Below, piece after piece: positions 62,845 to 64,000 of a DNA stretch of 64,000 nt. Source of the stretch: CAKZML01 sp963823435. Lineage in GTDB: Bacteria > Pseudomonadota > Gammaproteobacteria > Steroidobacterales > BM003. Under the pieces are notes generated by a model. The model was not told the origin of the DNA. It saw only the letters and a list, made by a program, of their open reading frames with translations, and did not search any database. The stretch is from assembly GCA_963823435.1 (NCBI GenBank), contig CAWGLN010000001.1, forward strand, positions 248,001 to 312,000, written 5' to 3'. A program made the position numbers and the translations under genes. Positions within the stretch are counted from its first letter, which is position 1, and the number at the start of each line of letters is the position of its first letter.

Positions 62845-64000
62845 ATGAGCCAATATAAAACCCAGGATATACGTAACGTTGCAATTGTCGGTCACGCCGG
62901 ATCGGGCAAGACGTCTTTGGCGGAAGCACTGCTGCATCGTGCCGGGGCGATAGCCGAGCGCGGCGACCTGGCCCGTGGCACCACGGTCTGTGACTTCGAC
63001 CCCCAGGAACGAGCGATACAGCACTCAATCAACCCCTCCATCTGTCACCTGGACTACAAGAATCGCCGTATCAACCTGCTCGACACCCCCGGCTACCCGG
63101 ACCTGCTTGGCCGATCAATCAGTGTGTTGCCTGCCGTAGAAACCGTCGTCCTGGTCATCAACGCACAGCAAGGTATTGAGCTGGGCACCCGACGCATGAT
63201 GGAGGCGGCCAAACGCGCCAAGCTGTGCCGCATGATCGTGGTCAATCGCATAGACCAGGGCATTGCCAACATCCAGCCATTGCTGGAAGACATACAGGGA
63301 GTATTCGGCAGCGAGTGCCTGCCGCTGAATCTCCCCACCGAGGGCGGCGCAGCTGTTGAAGACTGCTTTTTCCACGATCATGGCAAGCCCACCATAGTCA
63401 GCTCGGTGGACGAGGCCCACCAGCATGTAATCGACCAGGTTGTAGAGGTCGACGAATCGTTGATGGAAGACTACCTGGAGACAGGCGAAGAGCCTGCGCC
63501 GGGAAAGCTGCATGACGCCTTTGAGAAGGCTCTGCGGGAAGGTCATCTGATTCCCGTCTGTTTCACCTCAGCCGAGACCGGTATCGGGATCACCAAGCTA
63601 CTCGACGTGCTGGCGGAGCTGGCGCCCAACCCGCTGGAAGGCAACCCCCCGCCTTTCGTCAAGGGAGAAGGCTCGCAGGTGGAGCCGGTCAAAATCAATC
63701 CGGATTCCGATGCCCATGCCATTGCGCATGTGTTCAGGGTGTCGGTTGACCCCTACCTGGGTAAGCTTGGGGTATTCAGAATCCACCAGGGCACTGTGAA
63801 ATCAGGCGGTCAGCTGTTTGTCGGGGACCACCGTAAACCGATCAAGGTGTCCCATTTATTCGCCGTGCAGGGCAAGGACATGCGGGAGATACCACAAGGC
63901 ATCCCGGGCGACATCTGCGCCATCAACAAGGTTGACGAGGTGTTCTTTGACGCCCTGCTGCACGATTCCCACGACGAAGACAATTACCACCTGAAGGCGG
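62845..64000 (+). CDS. Elongation-factor-G-like translational GTPase (partial, 3' end beyond window)
   Basis: From ATG 62845 (MSQYKTQDIRNVAIVGHAGS) the first 385 residues are present. G1 reads GHAGSGKT, the G2 region contains CDFDPQERAIQHSI, G3 is DTPGYPDL, and G4 reads VVNRID instead of the usual NKxD. Domain II follows (DPYLGKLGVFRIHQGTVKSG). The sequence is of the EF-G-like (type II) GTPase group rather than canonical FusA: G1 lacks the usual DAGKT and G4 has NRID. The gene continues past base 64000. Confidence 0.9.
   Translation, partial: MSQYKTQDIRNVAIVGHAGSGKTSLAEALLHRAGAIAERGDLARGTTVCDFDPQERAIQHSINPSICHLDYKNRRINLLDTPGYPDLLGRSISVLPAVETVVLVINAQQGIELGTRRMMEAAKRAKLCRMIVVNRIDQGIANIQPLLEDIQGVFGSECLPLNLPTEGGAAVEDCFFHDHGKPTIVSSVDEAHQHVIDQVVEVDESLMEDYLETGEEPAPGKLHDAFEKALREGHLIPVCFTSAETGIGITKLLDVLAELAPNPLEGNPPPFVKGEGSQVEPVKINPDSDAHAIAHVFRVSVDPYLGKLGVFRIHQGTVKSGGQLFVGDHRKPIKVSHLFAVQGKDMREIPQGIPGDICAINKVDEVFFDALLHDSHDEDNYHLKA

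Overview
The window reads as one stretch of chromosome from a GC-rich, uncultured-type gammaproteobacterium. The evidence is the divergent rhlB / trxA-rho block, an E. coli-type plsB, arfB, yrfG and cysQ neighbours, an oxoprolinase, alaX, a large REC-PAS-GGDEF-EAL protein and an EF-G-like GTPase at the right edge. No species-level call can be made from the sequence alone. No rRNA, convincing tRNA, CRISPR array, integrase or transposase was seen.

Layout. 0.1-7.7 kb: mostly minus-strand genes (isoprenylcysteine-methyltransferase-like protein, cupin, secreted proteins, a Zn-ribbon protein, a broken NCS1 permease with a small membrane partner, a HIT protein, a YpfJ-type metallopeptidase, a methyltransferase). 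7.8-9.6 kb: a compositionally distinct minus-strand block with hicAB, a VOC gene and a DUF3052 gene, separated by attC-like sites; it looks like an integron-cassette cluster without an integrase. 9.8-16 kb: rho, trxA, rhlB, yrfG, cysQ, a DUF3301 gene, a YdcH-type gene and arfB. 16-31 kb: plsB, a methyltransferase, an SDR, an alkyltransferase-like protein, a PutP-type symporter divergent from a fused 5-oxoprolinase, an orphan contractile-tail sheath gene, an EamA exporter and a PLP desulfhydrase. 31-46 kb: response regulator, thioesterase, M1-type lipoprotein peptidase, L,D-transpeptidase, lipA, OmpA-like protein, exonuclease/GIY-YIG fusion, YigB-like phosphatase, GDPD, OsmC protein, NYN-LOTUS protein. 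46-53 kb: Kef-type antiporter, Zn-ribbon-tailed ion channel, NUDIX and GST genes, tpm, a YbjT-like and a YjdF-like protein. 53.6-58.2 kb: a compact four-gene ABC/GldG/DUF4340 operon. 58-64 kb: YdcH-type protein, alaX, c-di-GMP protein, glycine-zipper lipoprotein, EF-G-like GTPase.

Four things stand out beyond ordinary gene content. (1) An intergenic repeat family with GGGAGCCTCTG ends occurs at about 16.0, 16.2, 19.6, 39.4 and 58.9 kb and often touches stop codons; some copies carry a second nested hairpin repeat. (2) The attC-like cassette cluster at 7.8-9.6 kb contains a hicAB pair whose promoter overlaps a perfect palindrome and begins almost at the start codon. (3) An orphan eCIS/phage-type tail sheath gene sits alone, with a 24-bp tandem and inverted repeat at its 3' end. 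(4) At least thirteen single-base frame breaks fall in eight otherwise well-conserved genes, clustered at 2.9-8.9 kb and 48.0-54.5 kb. Most are +1, so sequence error is at least as likely as gene decay.
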